Source: Nanoperiomorbus sp963544155
GTDB taxonomy: Bacteria > Patescibacteriota > Saccharimonadia > Saccharimonadales > Saccharimonadaceae
Direction of reading: 5' to 3'
Length of the DNA: 64,000 nt
Assembly (NCBI GenBank): GCA_963544155.1
Contig: CAUUDW010000001.1
Location: 1-64,000 of the forward strand
The notes under the pieces were generated by a model. The model ran no database searches. It was not told the DNA's origin and worked only from the letters and a program-made list of their open reading frames with translations. Positions 17,106 to 27,276 of the stretch are shown piece after piece; the stretch's first letter is position 1, and each line of letters starts with the position of its first letter. Made by a program: the position numbers and the translations under genes.

Positions 17106-17238
17106 GCGGATGGGATGTCGCACTTTAGACTTCACAACTACGGAGGAAGCTGGGCAGCCTCTCTTACAACATTGCCGGAGCCAAGCTATTTTTACCGGTA
17201 TTTTTGATTTTGCATTAGCGGTATTATAAACTTAAGCT

Positions 17239-17643
17239 ATGAGAAAGCGAACGATCGCTGTCGTATCTTTGGTCGGAGTAATCCTGGCGATGGTTGCTCT
17301 ATTCTTTGTGCTCAATATGACTAACCCGTCGGACAACGGTCCGGCGGGTATATTATTAGTTCTAGGTCTGATCTATCTATTGAGCTATTGCTTCATTGTG
17401 CTCATGACAATGATTATTAGATATGTTTGGGGGCTGGTTCGCCCGAGCCAACCGATTACCACTACGTCCGACAGCAAGGCACGACGCTCACAGACTAAAG
17501 TGCTGGCTGTCTGCGGGGTGCTGGCCATGATGCCCCTGATCATCATCTCGCTCAACTCTATCAAGCGAATCGAACTAACTGATGTGGTGCTGACGGCCAT
17601 TACCGAGGCGGTGGCGGTCTTTTATATCGTCAAACGTCTGTAG
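17239..17643 (+). CDS. Small membrane protein, unknown
   Basis: 134 residues with four predicted membrane helices in two pairs (about 6-28, 36-64, 89-105 and 113-130), separated by a polar loop rich in Ser/Thr/Arg. No family recognised. TATTAT at 17222-17227 lies 11 nt before the ATG, giving a near-leaderless mRNA. Confidence 0.7.
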   Translation: MRKRTIAVVSLVGVILAMVALFFVLNMTNPSDNGPAGILLVLGLIYLLSYCFIVLMTMIIRYVWGLVRPSQPITTTSDSKARRSQTKVLAVCGVLAMMPLIIISLNSIKRIELTDVVLTAITEAVAVFYIVKRL

Positions 17644-17767
17644 ATGCGCTGCCAAGCGTAGCCACTGCGGAGCAGAGCATAATGCCGGAGCTCGGTTGGC
17701 AGGGGCAGCTGAGAACTGCTGATTTCTCATGTTAATCTGACCGTGGTTATGCTATACTGTACCAGTA

Positions 17768-18202
17768 ATGGAACCGAGTGCAGGCACGCCCAATTTTAAT
17801 ACCGCCCCCAGGCCGGGTAATAACGTCGAGAGTGGTGGTAACCAGCTACCCCAGTATAATGTAGACCCCGGCACAACGATTGACAGTAGTCCGAATAATC
17901 TTAACCAAGCACCGATGGGGCATGAGCAGCTACCCAGTGCCGAGGAGTTGGCGTTGCCGAGCCAGGCGATCACCGTCAACCCGGTGGCTCAGACCACTCA
18001 GCCAACCACTACCACCTCTACCACTACACCGGTTGACCCCGTGGTGGTTGATGCAGAGAAATTTAATCGGGTCTGGGTGGATAAGACTAAGCAGACCATT
18101 AGTGCCACTGAGACCGATCCTTATGAGCAGGCACATCAGATTGCTCAGCTGATGCAGGGATATCTAAAGGAACGTTATGGTAAAATTATTAAGAGTAAAT
18201 AG
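17768..18202 (+). CDS. Conserved hypothetical protein upstream of the T4SS-type ATPase
   Basis: 144 residues. The first 95 are disordered, rich in Pro, Asn and Thr, with a TTTTSTTTP run. The last 50 (DAEKFNRVWVDKTKQTI..DPYEQAHQIAQLMQGYLKERYGK) form a compact helical domain that I recall as common in Saccharibacteria next to secretion-ATPase genes (from memory, not searched). TATACT lies 9 nt before the ATG. It is 43 nt upstream of the ATPase gene and probably in one transcript with it. Confidence 0.75.
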   Translation: MEPSAGTPNFNTAPRPGNNVESGGNQLPQYNVDPGTTIDSSPNNLNQAPMGHEQLPSAEELALPSQAITVNPVAQTTQPTTTTSTTTPVDPVVVDAEKFNRVWVDKTKQTISATETDPYEQAHQIAQLMQGYLKERYGKIIKSK

Positions 18203-18245
18203 AAGCGGGCAAGTAGACACCGCTTAACATTAGGATAAAACTGGG

Positions 18246-21242
18246 ATGGGCATGGGTAATCTGATCGCAACGCTGGTGAGTGCACTGGTCTTCATCGGTG
18301 TGATGGCGGTTATTATCACGATTGCCTACATGGCGTTCCGCAAAGAAGTACGAGGGCGCAAGAACTACGAGCGAGCCCTTAAGATGGTTCAGGTGATGAT
18401 CCAGCTGCCGCCAAGTAGCGAGGATAAAGATGTGGGCAGTAGGGATATTCGTGACGTGACCGACGAGAGTATCTCCCAGGCTCAGACTATGTATGACATC
18501 ATCGCCAGTACGGCTACCAAAGGGTTTCATAGTCGGATCTATGGTCAGCGCCATATTTCATTTGAGATTATCGCCCATGACGGGCTGGTCCACTACTATG
18601 TGGCAGTGCCGTTTCTGCTGCTGGATAATATCAAGCAGGCGGTCATAGCAGCATATCCGACGGCTCGCCTGGAGGAAGTGGCTGAAATAAATGTGTTCAA
18701 CAGGGCGAGCAAGATGAGCGGCACTCTGGGCGGTGAGATGCACTTGTCTCGTCCCTACCTATTCCCGATTGCTACCTACAAGGACACCAAGCGTGATGCT
18801 ATGGGAGCGATTCTCAACGCTCTCACCATGGCCGGGCGAGGTGATGGTGTGGCGGTGCAAATCTTATTACGTCCGGCTAAGCCGAACTGGGCGCACAAGA
18901 TTGACGACCGGGTGCAAGATATTCGGGATGGTAAAAAGAGTGCCAGTGGCAACCGCAAAGGTTCGGCGGCTCTAGCTTATGCCGGTCAGATCCTGGAGGC
19001 GCTTTGGAAACCGCCTGATGAAATAAATAAAGAGAAAGAGACCAAGCCGCTGAGCGGTACTGATCAGACCAGGGTGGAGCAGATGGAGGAAAAAGCCCGG
19101 CATGCCGGCTACGAAGTGATGATTCGACTGGTGGTATCGACGCCGAACTCGGCTCGCTCACAGGCACTCTTGACCAGTTTGCAGTCCGCCTTCGCTCTCT
19201 ACACCTTGCCAACCGGCAATGGCTTTAAGTTTGAGCCGACCGGCGATATCAAGAGCTTTGTGACAGATTACATCATGCGCTTCTTCCCGGCTGAGAAGTC
19301 GTCAGATATTCTTAACTCGGTCGAGCTGGCGACTATTTTTCATTTGCCTAATCAGACTAATATCCCGTCGTCTCAGGTAGAGCGTCAGACCTTCCGAGAG
19401 ATTGATGGCCCGACCCAAGCGATGAATGACGGGATCTTGCTGGGTAACAATGTTTTCCGGGGCGTGGTCAAGCCGATCAGGCTTTCCTTAGATGATAGGC
19501 GTCGTCATACTTACATCATGGGCTCAACCGGTATGGGTAAGTCGGTCTTGCTCAAGCGCTTGGCGCTGCAGGACATGATCAATGGCGATGGCTTTGCCTT
19601 TATCGACCCGCACGGCGATGCGGCGGAGGATATCTTGCGTATGGTGCCGAGAGAACGAGTTAACGATGTGATCTACTTTAACCCAACCGATTCGGACAAC
19701 CCGATCGGCATGAACTTATTTGAGGTCAGCAAAGATGATCCTGATCCAGCCCGCACTAAGGACTACATAATTTCAGAGACGATGAATATGCTTTACTCGC
19801 TTTATGATCCGAATCACCAAGGCTTCGTCGGACCTCGGATGGCGAACATTGTCCGCTATGCCGCTTTGTTACTGATGGATAGCCCGGGCGGCGGTACCTT
19901 TATGGATATCCCGAAGGTACTGCGTGACCCGGACTTCACCAAGCCGAGGATCAAATATCTTCGCACCCAGCAAGCGATCGATTTCTGGACGAAGGAGTGG
20001 CCCAATGCTCAACGATCCAATGACGCCGGTGAAGTGACTAGCTGGGTGGTGTCTAAGTGGGCGGACTTCGAGAATGTCGTCATTAGTAATGTTCTGGGGC
20101 AGCTTCACTCAGGGCTAAACCTGCGAGAGATCATGGACAAGCGCAAGATCCTGCTGGTCAACCTATCGAAAGGTAAGCTGGGTGATATCCCCGCTAAGCT
20201 CCTTGGTATGGTCTTCGTGATGAAGTTCCAGGCAGCGGCTATGTCTCGGGCTAATATTCCGGAGGAGGAGCGGAAGGACTTCTGCCTGTATGTCGATGAG
20301 TTTCAGAACTTCGCTACTGACTCGTTCGAGTCAATTCTCTCTGAGGCTCGTAAGTATCGGCTGAACTTGATTGTGGCCAATCAGTTTATGGGGCAGTTGA
20401 CCGATAAAATCAGGGGGGCGATCGTTGGTAATGTTGGCACCTATATTATTGGACGAGTCGGCTCAGACGACGTGGAAAATGTAGTCAAGATGTTCCAGCC
20501 AACCTTCCAGCCGGAGGACTTGCTCTATATGCCCAACTATACGGCGGCGGTAAAGATGTTGGTCAATGGTGCGCCGACGGCACCCTTTACCATGTCCTTG
20601 CCACCACTCAAAGTGCAGACAAATGACGACCTGGCTAAGTCGCTAATCAGACTTTCGGCAGAACGATATGGTCGTCCTCGGGCAGAAGTCGAGGCGGAGA
20701 TCGAAAAGCGTCTATCAACTACGGCGAACGCACCAGCTCGCAAGCCCGCCAACTCCGTTGTTACTGTCGATAAGGGTACGGCAGTGTCGCAGCCGTCTTC
20801 GAATGACTTCTTGCAGAACTGGCTAGCCAAACGCCAAGCATCCGGTCAGCCGGTCGCCCAGCAACCTATCTCACCTCAGCCGGTTAGTCAGCCTCAGCCT
20901 AGAGCTGCTCAGCCGGGAGCTCACTCGGCTCCATCGACGTTATCCACACCGATGTCAATGATAGGGCAGAGTCCGTCGACCATGCCATCCGCTCAGCCGG
21001 CTCAACCGATCCCACCAACTCAGCCGACCTTAGTCTCGCCGGCGCCGTCAGCCCCATTGCCACCCCCGGCTCCGGCTGTTCCGCCGACTCCACCCAATAC
21101 GGAGCACTACTATAATCGGGTTAATGCCCCCGCTCAGACTCCGGTGACTAATCCGCCGACCGTCCCGCCGACTCCGCCACCAGCTCAACCGGCTAGCCGG
21201 ACGGACGACGATTCGGAAGCACTGACTCTGCATTTTCATTAA
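18246..21242 (+). CDS. VirB4/TraD-like (HerA-FtsK superfamily) secretion ATPase
   Basis: 998 residues. An N-terminal membrane helix (about 5-28) is followed by a large region and a motor domain with Walker A GSTGMGKS near residue 427, IDPHGD, and Walker B FCLYVDEFQNF near 680, then SEARKYRLNLIVANQF. This is the pattern of coupling or pilus ATPases of type IV secretion and conjugation. The last 180 residues are a Pro/Gln-rich tail with PP repeats, probably disordered. In CPR bacteria such ATPases are thought to work with type IV pili or DNA/protein transfer; no other secretion genes are in the window. ATG 18246 and ATG 18252 are both possible starts. Confidence 0.88.
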   Translation: MGMGNLIATLVSALVFIGVMAVIITIAYMAFRKEVRGRKNYERALKMVQVMIQLPPSSEDKDVGSRDIRDVTDESISQAQTMYDIIASTATKGFHSRIYGQRHISFEIIAHDGLVHYYVAVPFLLLDNIKQAVIAAYPTARLEEVAEINVFNRASKMSGTLGGEMHLSRPYLFPIATYKDTKRDAMGAILNALTMAGRGDGVAVQILLRPAKPNWAHKIDDRVQDIRDGKKSASGNRKGSAALAYAGQILEALWKPPDEINKEKETKPLSGTDQTRVEQMEEKARHAGYEVMIRLVVSTPNSARSQALLTSLQSAFALYTLPTGNGFKFEPTGDIKSFVTDYIMRFFPAEKSSDILNSVELATIFHLPNQTNIPSSQVERQTFREIDGPTQAMNDGILLGNNVFRGVVKPIRLSLDDRRRHTYIMGSTGMGKSVLLKRLALQDMINGDGFAFIDPHGDAAEDILRMVPRERVNDVIYFNPTDSDNPIGMNLFEVSKDDPDPARTKDYIISETMNMLYSLYDPNHQGFVGPRMANIVRYAALLLMDSPGGGTFMDIPKVLRDPDFTKPRIKYLRTQQAIDFWTKEWPNAQRSNDAGEVTSWVVSKWADFENVVISNVLGQLHSGLNLREIMDKRKILLVNLSKGKLGDIPAKLLGMVFVMKFQAAAMSRANIPEEERKDFCLYVDEFQNFATDSFESILSEARKYRLNLIVANQFMGQLTDKIRGAIVGNVGTYIIGRVGSDDVENVVKMFQPTFQPEDLLYMPNYTAAVKMLVNGAPTAPFTMSLPPLKVQTNDDLAKSLIRLSAERYGRPRAEVEAEIEKRLSTTANAPARKPANSVVTVDKGTAVSQPSSNDFLQNWLAKRQASGQPVAQQPISPQPVSQPQPRAAQPGAHSAPSTLSTPMSMIGQSPSTMPSAQPAQPIPPTQPTLVSPAPSAPLPPPAPAVPPTPPNTEHYYNRVNAPAQTPVTNPPTVPPTPPPAQPASRTDDDSEALTLHFH

Positions 21243-21318
21243 AGGCGGCGGGTTGCTACGCTCTACGGCCTAGACGACTCGAAAGCTGGCTTATGGCGTC
21301 TGATAGCCTTGACGGGCT

Positions 21319-21348
21319 TTGAGGGCTGAATCACGGCATTTTTATAGT
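21319..21348 (+). promoter_or_regulatory. Possible promoter of gyrB-gyrA
   Basis: TTGAGG (21319-21324), 18 nt, TATAGT (21343-21348). A second -10-like TATACT lies near 21357. Confidence 0.5.
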
Positions 21349-21402
21349 ACCTATGATATACTATGTTAAGTTAATCGTAGAGAGGGATAAATTAGATAGA
21401 TT

Positions 21403-23403
21403 ATGGCAAAGAGTAGATCAAATGCAGATGACTATGATTCCAGTCAGATCCAAGTCCTGGAAGGCTTGGAGCCGGTTCGCAAGCGCCCCGGCATGTACAT
21501 CGGTTCGACCGGCTACGATGGGGCGCACCATCTGATTAAAGAGATTGCCGACAACAGTGTTGATGAGGCTATTGCCGGCTATGGAACGATGGTGCTGGTC
21601 GAGCTGCTGGCGGACGGTGGCTGCCGAGTGACTGATGACGGGCGGGGTATCCCGGTCGATATTCACCCCAAGACCGGTAAATCAACTCTTGAGACCGTAC
21701 TGACTATTCTGCACGCCGGCGGCAAGTTTGGCGGCGGCGGCTATAAGGTATCGTCGGGCTTGCATGGTGTCGGCTCGTCGGTAGTTAACGCTCTGTCGGA
21801 GAAGTTTATCGCCGAAGTGTCGCACCACGGACAGCTCTATCGGATTGAGTTCTCTGAGGGTAAGCCGGTGTCTAAGCTGGAAAAGCTCGGTCAGACTGAC
21901 ATGGCAAGAGGCACTCGAATTACTTTCTATCCGGACAAGCAGATCTTTAAGGAGTTTAGTAAGTTTGATCGCAATTGGGTGCTGAAATATCTACGTCACC
22001 AGGCTTACCTGACTAAGGGTATCCGAGCCAAGCTGATCGATTATCGAGACAATGAAGCCCATCCCTTCCGCTACGAGTTTTATTTTGATGGCGGGATCAG
22101 ATCGTACGTTAAGCATCTTAATGTAGGCAAGGAAACGCTAAGCCCCGATGTGTTTTATGTTGAGAAGAAGGTCGAAGACTCGGAGGTTGAGATTGCCATA
22201 CAGTATAACGATGGCTACAGTGAGAATGTCATGCCTTTTGCCAATAACGTGTACAACCCGGAGGGTGGTACTCATCTGATGGGCTTTCGAGCGGCGATGA
22301 CCCGAGTAGTGAATGATTATGCTCGCAAGGTCGGATTGCTTAAGGAGAAAGAGGAGAATCTGACCGGTGATGACATCAGGGAGGGGCAGACGGCGGCGAT
22401 CTTAGTCAAGATCCCCGACCCGCAGTTCGAGGGGCAGACCAAGAATAAGCTGGGCAACCCCGAGGTGCGTCGTTATGTGGATCAAGTGACTAGTGAGTAC
22501 TTCGCTTATTATCTGGAGGAAAATCCGGCTACTGCCAAGAAGATAGTGAATAAGGTCATCTTAGCGGCACGAGCCCGCCGAGCGGCTCGGGCTGCCCGGG
22601 AGAGTGTCATCCGCAAGAATCCGCTAGAGGGAGCGTCGTTGCCGGGTAAACTGGCCGACTGCAGCAGTCGCAACCCCGACGAATGTGAGCTCTACATCGT
22701 TGAGGGTAATTCAGCCGGTGGGTCGGCCAAGTCGGGGCGCAACTCTAAGACTCAGGCGATCTTGCCTCTGAGGGGTAAAGTGCTGAATACCGAGCGAGCC
22801 CGGCTGGATCGGATGCTGGGTAATGCCGAGATCGTCTCCTTAATCAAGGGGATGGGGGTCGGCATCGGCGACCAGTTTGACATCAAAGGGCTACGCTACA
22901 ATCGGATCATCATCATGACTGATGCTGATGTCGATGGCTCGCACATCTCAACCTTGCTACTGACCTTCTTCTTCCGCTACATGCCGCAGGTGGTCGAGAA
23001 TGGACATGTCTACCTAGCTAAGCCGCCACTGTTTGAGCTGGTGCGTAGTGGTAATAAGCCCTCTGATTATGTTTACGATGAGCCGGACCTGGATCCGCTC
23101 CTAGATAGTCAGATTGAGGCGAGACGGGCTAGTGGCACTAAGATCGACCCGTCACAAGAGCGGTTCAAGCAGGCGGGTTACTCAGCGCAGAAGCGCTACA
23201 AGGGCTTAGGTGAGATGAACCCGACCCAACTGTGGGAGACGACTATGGATCCGGAGCGGCGAGTCTTGACTCAGGTCAAGGTGTCAGACCTGGAGAAGGC
23301 TGATGCTATCTTCAACAAGCTGATGGGTGATGCCGTCGAGCCGCGCAAAGCCTTTATCCAGAGCCGAGCAGCCGATATTAAGATGGAAGACCTGGACGTC
23401 TAG
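21403..23403 (+). CDS. gyrB: DNA gyrase subunit B
   Basis: 666 residues. The GHKL ATPase domain shows EIADNSVDEA, DDGRGIPVD and GLHGVGSSVVNALS. The TOPRIM domain shows YIVEGNSAGGSAKSGRN, ILPLRGKVLN and MTDADVDGSHI. It lacks the roughly 170-residue insert of the proteobacterial enzyme. With GyrA it introduces negative supercoils. GAGAGGGATAAA precedes the ATG. It is 14 nt upstream of gyrA and co-transcribed with it. Confidence 0.98.
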   Translation: MAKSRSNADDYDSSQIQVLEGLEPVRKRPGMYIGSTGYDGAHHLIKEIADNSVDEAIAGYGTMVLVELLADGGCRVTDDGRGIPVDIHPKTGKSTLETVLTILHAGGKFGGGGYKVSSGLHGVGSSVVNALSEKFIAEVSHHGQLYRIEFSEGKPVSKLEKLGQTDMARGTRITFYPDKQIFKEFSKFDRNWVLKYLRHQAYLTKGIRAKLIDYRDNEAHPFRYEFYFDGGIRSYVKHLNVGKETLSPDVFYVEKKVEDSEVEIAIQYNDGYSENVMPFANNVYNPEGGTHLMGFRAAMTRVVNDYARKVGLLKEKEENLTGDDIREGQTAAILVKIPDPQFEGQTKNKLGNPEVRRYVDQVTSEYFAYYLEENPATAKKIVNKVILAARARRAARAARESVIRKNPLEGASLPGKLADCSSRNPDECELYIVEGNSAGGSAKSGRNSKTQAILPLRGKVLNTERARLDRMLGNAEIVSLIKGMGVGIGDQFDIKGLRYNRIIIMTDADVDGSHISTLLLTFFFRYMPQVVENGHVYLAKPPLFELVRSGNKPSDYVYDEPDLDPLLDSQIEARRASGTKIDPSQERFKQAGYSAQKRYKGLGEMNPTQLWETTMDPERRVLTQVKVSDLEKADAIFNKLMGDAVEPRKAFIQSRAADIKMEDLDV

Positions 23404-23417
23404 AGGAGGAGTGACTA

Positions 23418-26030
23418 ATGGCAGAAGACCAAGCTAAAGACAATTTACCACCGGACGATCCGGAGCAGTCGGATCCGGCTGAGACGGTTCATGCTACCTC
23501 GGGCGAGACTATCAAGGTGGCGGCTGATCACTCTCGAGTAGTCGAGCTTAAGACGGTCGAAGATGTGATGGAGTGGAGCTACCTGCGCTACTCCATGTCA
23601 GTGATCATCGACCGAGCCTTGCCCGATGTACGAGATGGGCTGAAGCCGATCCACCGTCGCATTCTCTACGCCATGGAGCGTAATGGCTGGCGACCGGGGA
23701 CCAAGTTCACCAAGTCGGCTAATATCGTCGGTGAGGTGATGGGTAAGTATCACCCGCACGGTGACTCAGCCATCTACGATGCCATGGTGCGTCTGGCGCA
23801 AGACTGGGTGATGCGAGCACCGCTGGTTGAGGGTCAGGGTAACTTCGGTTCGATGGACGGTGACCCGCCGGCGGCTCACCGCTATACTGAGGCTCGGATG
23901 AGCCGGGCGGGAGCGGCGCTTCTGACCGACCTGGACAAGGAAACGGTTGATTTCCGAGATAACTACGATGGAACGCAAAAAGAGCCGGTAGTCCTGCCGG
24001 CGATGTTGCCCAACCTGCTACTAAATGGTCAAGTGGGCATTGCCGTAGGTATGGCAACCAATATCCCCACTCACAATCTGGGCGAGCTGTGTGATGCTAT
24101 CACTTATCTGATCGATAATGGCGCCGACAATACTACGATCGACGACCTGCTCAAGTTTGTCAAAGGGCCGGACTTCCCGACCGGGGGTATCGTCTATGCC
24201 GGTCCGGCCATGAAGCAGGCTTATCTGACGGGGCGAGGTAGTGTCGTTATCCGGGCGGTTACTAATATAGAAGAAACTAAGCGAGGTCGGTCGCAGATCG
24301 TTGTCTCAGAAGTGCCGTATGGGGTAAATAAAGAGACTCTGATGAAGAAGATTGCCGACCTGGTCAAGGAGAAAAAGATCGTCGGTATCCAGGCACTGAG
24401 AGACGAGTCGGCCCGAGGTAAGGTGCGGATGGTGGTCGAGCTGAAGAAGGATACCTGTGCCGGCAAGATCTTAAACCAGCTATTCAAATGGACCAGCCTG
24501 CAGACGAGCTTCCACTACAACATGCTGGCGTTGGTTGACGGTATCCAACCGCGCATCCTGGGGCTGGAGGATATCCTCAATGAATACCTCAAGCATCGCC
24601 GGTTGGTGGTGCGCCGTCGGACTGAGTACGAGCTCAGGAAGGCCGAGGAGCGGGCTCACATCTTAGCGGGACTCAAGATTGCCCTAGACAATATTGACGA
24701 GGTGATCCACCTGATCCGTTCATCGAAGGATTATGAGACGGCTAAGACCGGCTTGATGGAGCGCTTCCAGCTGTCAGAAGTACAGGCTCAGGCAATCTTA
24801 GCCATGCAGCTGCGTAAGCTAACCGGGCTGGATCGCCAAGCGATCGAGAATGAGCTGGCTGAACTGCTGGCGAAGATTGCCGAATACCGGGCAATCCTGG
24901 CCGATGAGCAAAAGATTCTGGATATCATCAAGAGTGAACTGGCGGAGATGAAAGAGAAGCTGGGTGATGCCAGGCGGACCAAGATCATCAATCATGAGCT
25001 GGGCAAGATGACCGATGAAGACGTTATCCCCGAGGAGGATGCGGTGATCCTGCTGACTGATGAGAATTATGTCAAACGCACCTCTATGACTGACTACCGT
25101 AGACAAAACCGAGGCGGCAAAGGCAAGCGAGGATTGACTACTAAGGAATCAGACACCGTAGCTCAGCTGATCACTGCCAGTACGCATGACTTCCTATCCT
25201 TCTTCACCAATAAAGGACGAGTCTTTCGTCTGCGGGCTTTCGACGTACCGGCAGCCGGTCTGCAAGCTAAAGGCACGCCGGTGGTGAACCTGCTGTCCTT
25301 GCAGCCTGAGGAGAAAGTGACCTCGATCATCAAATACTCTAAGGATGAAGCGCAGAGTGGCGATGGCTACTTATTCATGGCGACTACCAACGGTACGATC
25401 AAAAAGACCAAAGCAAAGGAGTACGAGAATATCCGAGCTAACGGGTTAATTGCTATCAAGCTGGATGATGGTGATGAGCTGCGCTGGGTGCGACGGACCT
25501 CAGGTAATGATGACGTGATTATGTCAACCGCCTTCGGTCAAGCGATCCGCTTTAACGAGCAGGATGCTCGCTCGATGGGTCGCTCGGCTCGAGGTGTCAG
25601 AGGTATTCGCTTGCGACCGGGTGACAAAGTGGTCGGCGTTGATGTGGTTGACCCGAGCAATGACAAAGCTAAGCTCCTGATCATGGGGGAGAGGGGTTAC
25701 GGCAAGATAACCAAGGCGTCCAACTTCCCCGTACACAAGCGAGGCGGTATCGGCATCAAAGCGGCGGTGGTTACTGCTAAGACCGGTAATATCATGACTG
25801 TTCGTTCACTGGATAATGACACCAAGGAGATCATCGTCATCTCCGCCGGCGGTCAGACTATTCGCCTAGCCATCAGCGACATTTCAGTGCTGGGGCGAGC
25901 TACTCAGGGGGTGCGAATCATGAGCCTAGGGGCGGGTGACTTGGTCGCTTCAGTTGGCTTAGTGGCTGACGATAGTGATAGTGACGGCGACGGTACCAGT
26001 GATACTAGTAGTGAAGCTGACAACGGCTAA
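23418..26030 (+). CDS. gyrA: DNA gyrase subunit A
   Basis: 870 residues. The breakage-reunion domain has the active-site Tyr in AAHRYTEARM. The quinolone region reads HPHGDSAIYD, with the Ser and Asp that are wild type in E. coli (83 and 87). The GyrA box QNRGGKGKRG near residue 565 distinguishes it from ParC. The C-terminal tail is acidic. GAGGAGG precedes the ATG. Confidence 0.98.
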   Translation: MAEDQAKDNLPPDDPEQSDPAETVHATSGETIKVAADHSRVVELKTVEDVMEWSYLRYSMSVIIDRALPDVRDGLKPIHRRILYAMERNGWRPGTKFTKSANIVGEVMGKYHPHGDSAIYDAMVRLAQDWVMRAPLVEGQGNFGSMDGDPPAAHRYTEARMSRAGAALLTDLDKETVDFRDNYDGTQKEPVVLPAMLPNLLLNGQVGIAVGMATNIPTHNLGELCDAITYLIDNGADNTTIDDLLKFVKGPDFPTGGIVYAGPAMKQAYLTGRGSVVIRAVTNIEETKRGRSQIVVSEVPYGVNKETLMKKIADLVKEKKIVGIQALRDESARGKVRMVVELKKDTCAGKILNQLFKWTSLQTSFHYNMLALVDGIQPRILGLEDILNEYLKHRRLVVRRRTEYELRKAEERAHILAGLKIALDNIDEVIHLIRSSKDYETAKTGLMERFQLSEVQAQAILAMQLRKLTGLDRQAIENELAELLAKIAEYRAILADEQKILDIIKSELAEMKEKLGDARRTKIINHELGKMTDEDVIPEEDAVILLTDENYVKRTSMTDYRRQNRGGKGKRGLTTKESDTVAQLITASTHDFLSFFTNKGRVFRLRAFDVPAAGLQAKGTPVVNLLSLQPEEKVTSIIKYSKDEAQSGDGYLFMATTNGTIKKTKAKEYENIRANGLIAIKLDDGDELRWVRRTSGNDDVIMSTAFGQAIRFNEQDARSMGRSARGVRGIRLRPGDKVVGVDVVDPSNDKAKLLIMGERGYGKITKASNFPVHKRGGIGIKAAVVTAKTGNIMTVRSLDNDTKEIIVISAGGQTIRLAISDISVLGRATQGVRIMSLGAGDLVASVGLVADDSDSDGDGTSDTSSEADNG

Positions 26031-26079
26031 CAGTAGTTTGGTGGCGTCAAGCTAGCATTTGATGCTACAATACCACCTG

Positions 26080-26664
26080 ATGACATCAGCTCAGATAATC
26101 GCTCAGGTATTAGGCTTCGTCGGGCTAGGCTGCAATATCACCTCAGTTCAATGTAAGCGCCGACGCTGGGTGCTAACTTTTCAGGCACTGGCCGACATCG
26201 TCTACGGGGTACAATATATCTTCCTGGCTGCCTGGTCGGGGCTAGCTATCTCTCTGGTCTCGGCCGTTGAGTGTGGGGTGATCTACTATTTTGCTACTCG
26301 CCCTGACACCGGGCACGGCAAGCGTGGGGCTGACGGTAACCTGAGGATGCCCCTGCCGGTACTGCTCATCACCATGGCGGTAGTCGGTGGAGCAGGAGTG
26401 CTATCGTATAGCAACCCGATCAGCGCTCTACCGACGGTGATTACGCTGGTCTATACTTGGATGATCTGGCAGCCCAACCTGCGAGTCTACCGAGTGGTCT
26501 CGGCACTGATTTCGGTCGGCTGGTTTACCTACAATCTGTGTGTTGGGGCATATGTGCCGACTATCACGGCAGTGGTTGAGTTTATCTCGGCGATTAGCGC
26601 TATAGTGCGGATAGATGTTATGATGGTGGCAGCTAATAAAAAGGATGGGGCTTCAAGTGAATAA
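26080..26664 (+). CDS. YgjV-family inner membrane protein
   Basis: About 194 residues with six predicted membrane helices. SAQIIAQVLGFVGLGCNITSVQCKRRR and the following FQALADIVYGVQYIFL match the pattern of the YgjV family, whose function is not established. The start is taken as ATG 26080, because TACAAT at 26066-26071 lies 8 nt before it. An ATG at 26062 would be upstream of that element. The 3' end overlaps the next gene by 20 bp. Confidence 0.75.
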   Translation: MTSAQIIAQVLGFVGLGCNITSVQCKRRRWVLTFQALADIVYGVQYIFLAAWSGLAISLVSAVECGVIYYFATRPDTGHGKRGADGNLRMPLPVLLITMAVVGGAGVLSYSNPISALPTVITLVYTWMIWQPNLRVYRVVSALISVGWFTYNLCVGAYVPTITAVVEFISAISAIVRIDVMMVAANKKDGASSE

Positions 26665-27196
26665 CGTTAATCTTTGGACAACTATTGACCAGCTGGCTAA
26701 GCTACGGTACTCGTCTTATCTCTGGGCGGCTCTGATCGCTTATCTGATGGGGCAGCTAATCAAGATCATCCTGCTCTACCGGCGCAATCCACACTTAACC
26801 TTCCGAGATTTCTTCGCTAGCGGCAACATGCCCAGTACTCATACTGCCAGCACCTGCGCAGTGACGACTGTGGTCGGACTGTCGGTGGGGTTCGACTCGG
26901 CGATCTTTGCCGTAGCGATGATGCTGACACTGATCGTTGGCTACGACGCAGCTCATGTGCGACGAGCTGTCGGTGAGCACGGACTAGTGCTGAGGGAGCT
27001 GATTGATCGGGACGACCAGCAGGAGAAGCTCTTAGCCACACTGTCGAAAGAGCTGGAGGAGCGAGGTGACCGCAAATTCCGACGTAGCGGTAAGAAGCTG
27101 GCCAAGCCCTATTTCTCTCGAGGACACTTGCCTAAGGAAGTCCTGGCGGGGGCAATCTTAGGAGTGTCCGTCGGCATCATTGTCTGGTTGATCTAA
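26645..27196 (+). CDS. Divergent PAP2 family (DUF212) membrane protein
   Basis: 183 residues. It carries SGNMPSTHTASTCA, YDAAHVRRAVGEH and RGHLPKEVLAG, the signature blocks of the DUF212 branch related to PAP2 phosphatases, with three or four membrane helices and a charged middle loop. The substrate is unknown; lipid or undecaprenyl phosphate handling is an inference. It overlaps the YgjV gene and is probably coupled to it. A GTG at 26657 behind GGATGGGG is an alternative start. Confidence 0.88.
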   Translation: MGLQVNNVNLWTTIDQLAKLRYSSYLWAALIAYLMGQLIKIILLYRRNPHLTFRDFFASGNMPSTHTASTCAVTTVVGLSVGFDSAIFAVAMMLTLIVGYDAAHVRRAVGEHGLVLRELIDRDDQQEKLLATLSKELEERGDRKFRRSGKKLAKPYFSRGHLPKEVLAGAILGVSVGIIVWLI

Positions 27197-27276
27197 AATT
27201 AATTGCTGCGGCCTGCAAACATTATGCTATAGTGTAGTTAAACCTAATTTAGGGTGAACAGCAAAAAGGGGGAAAC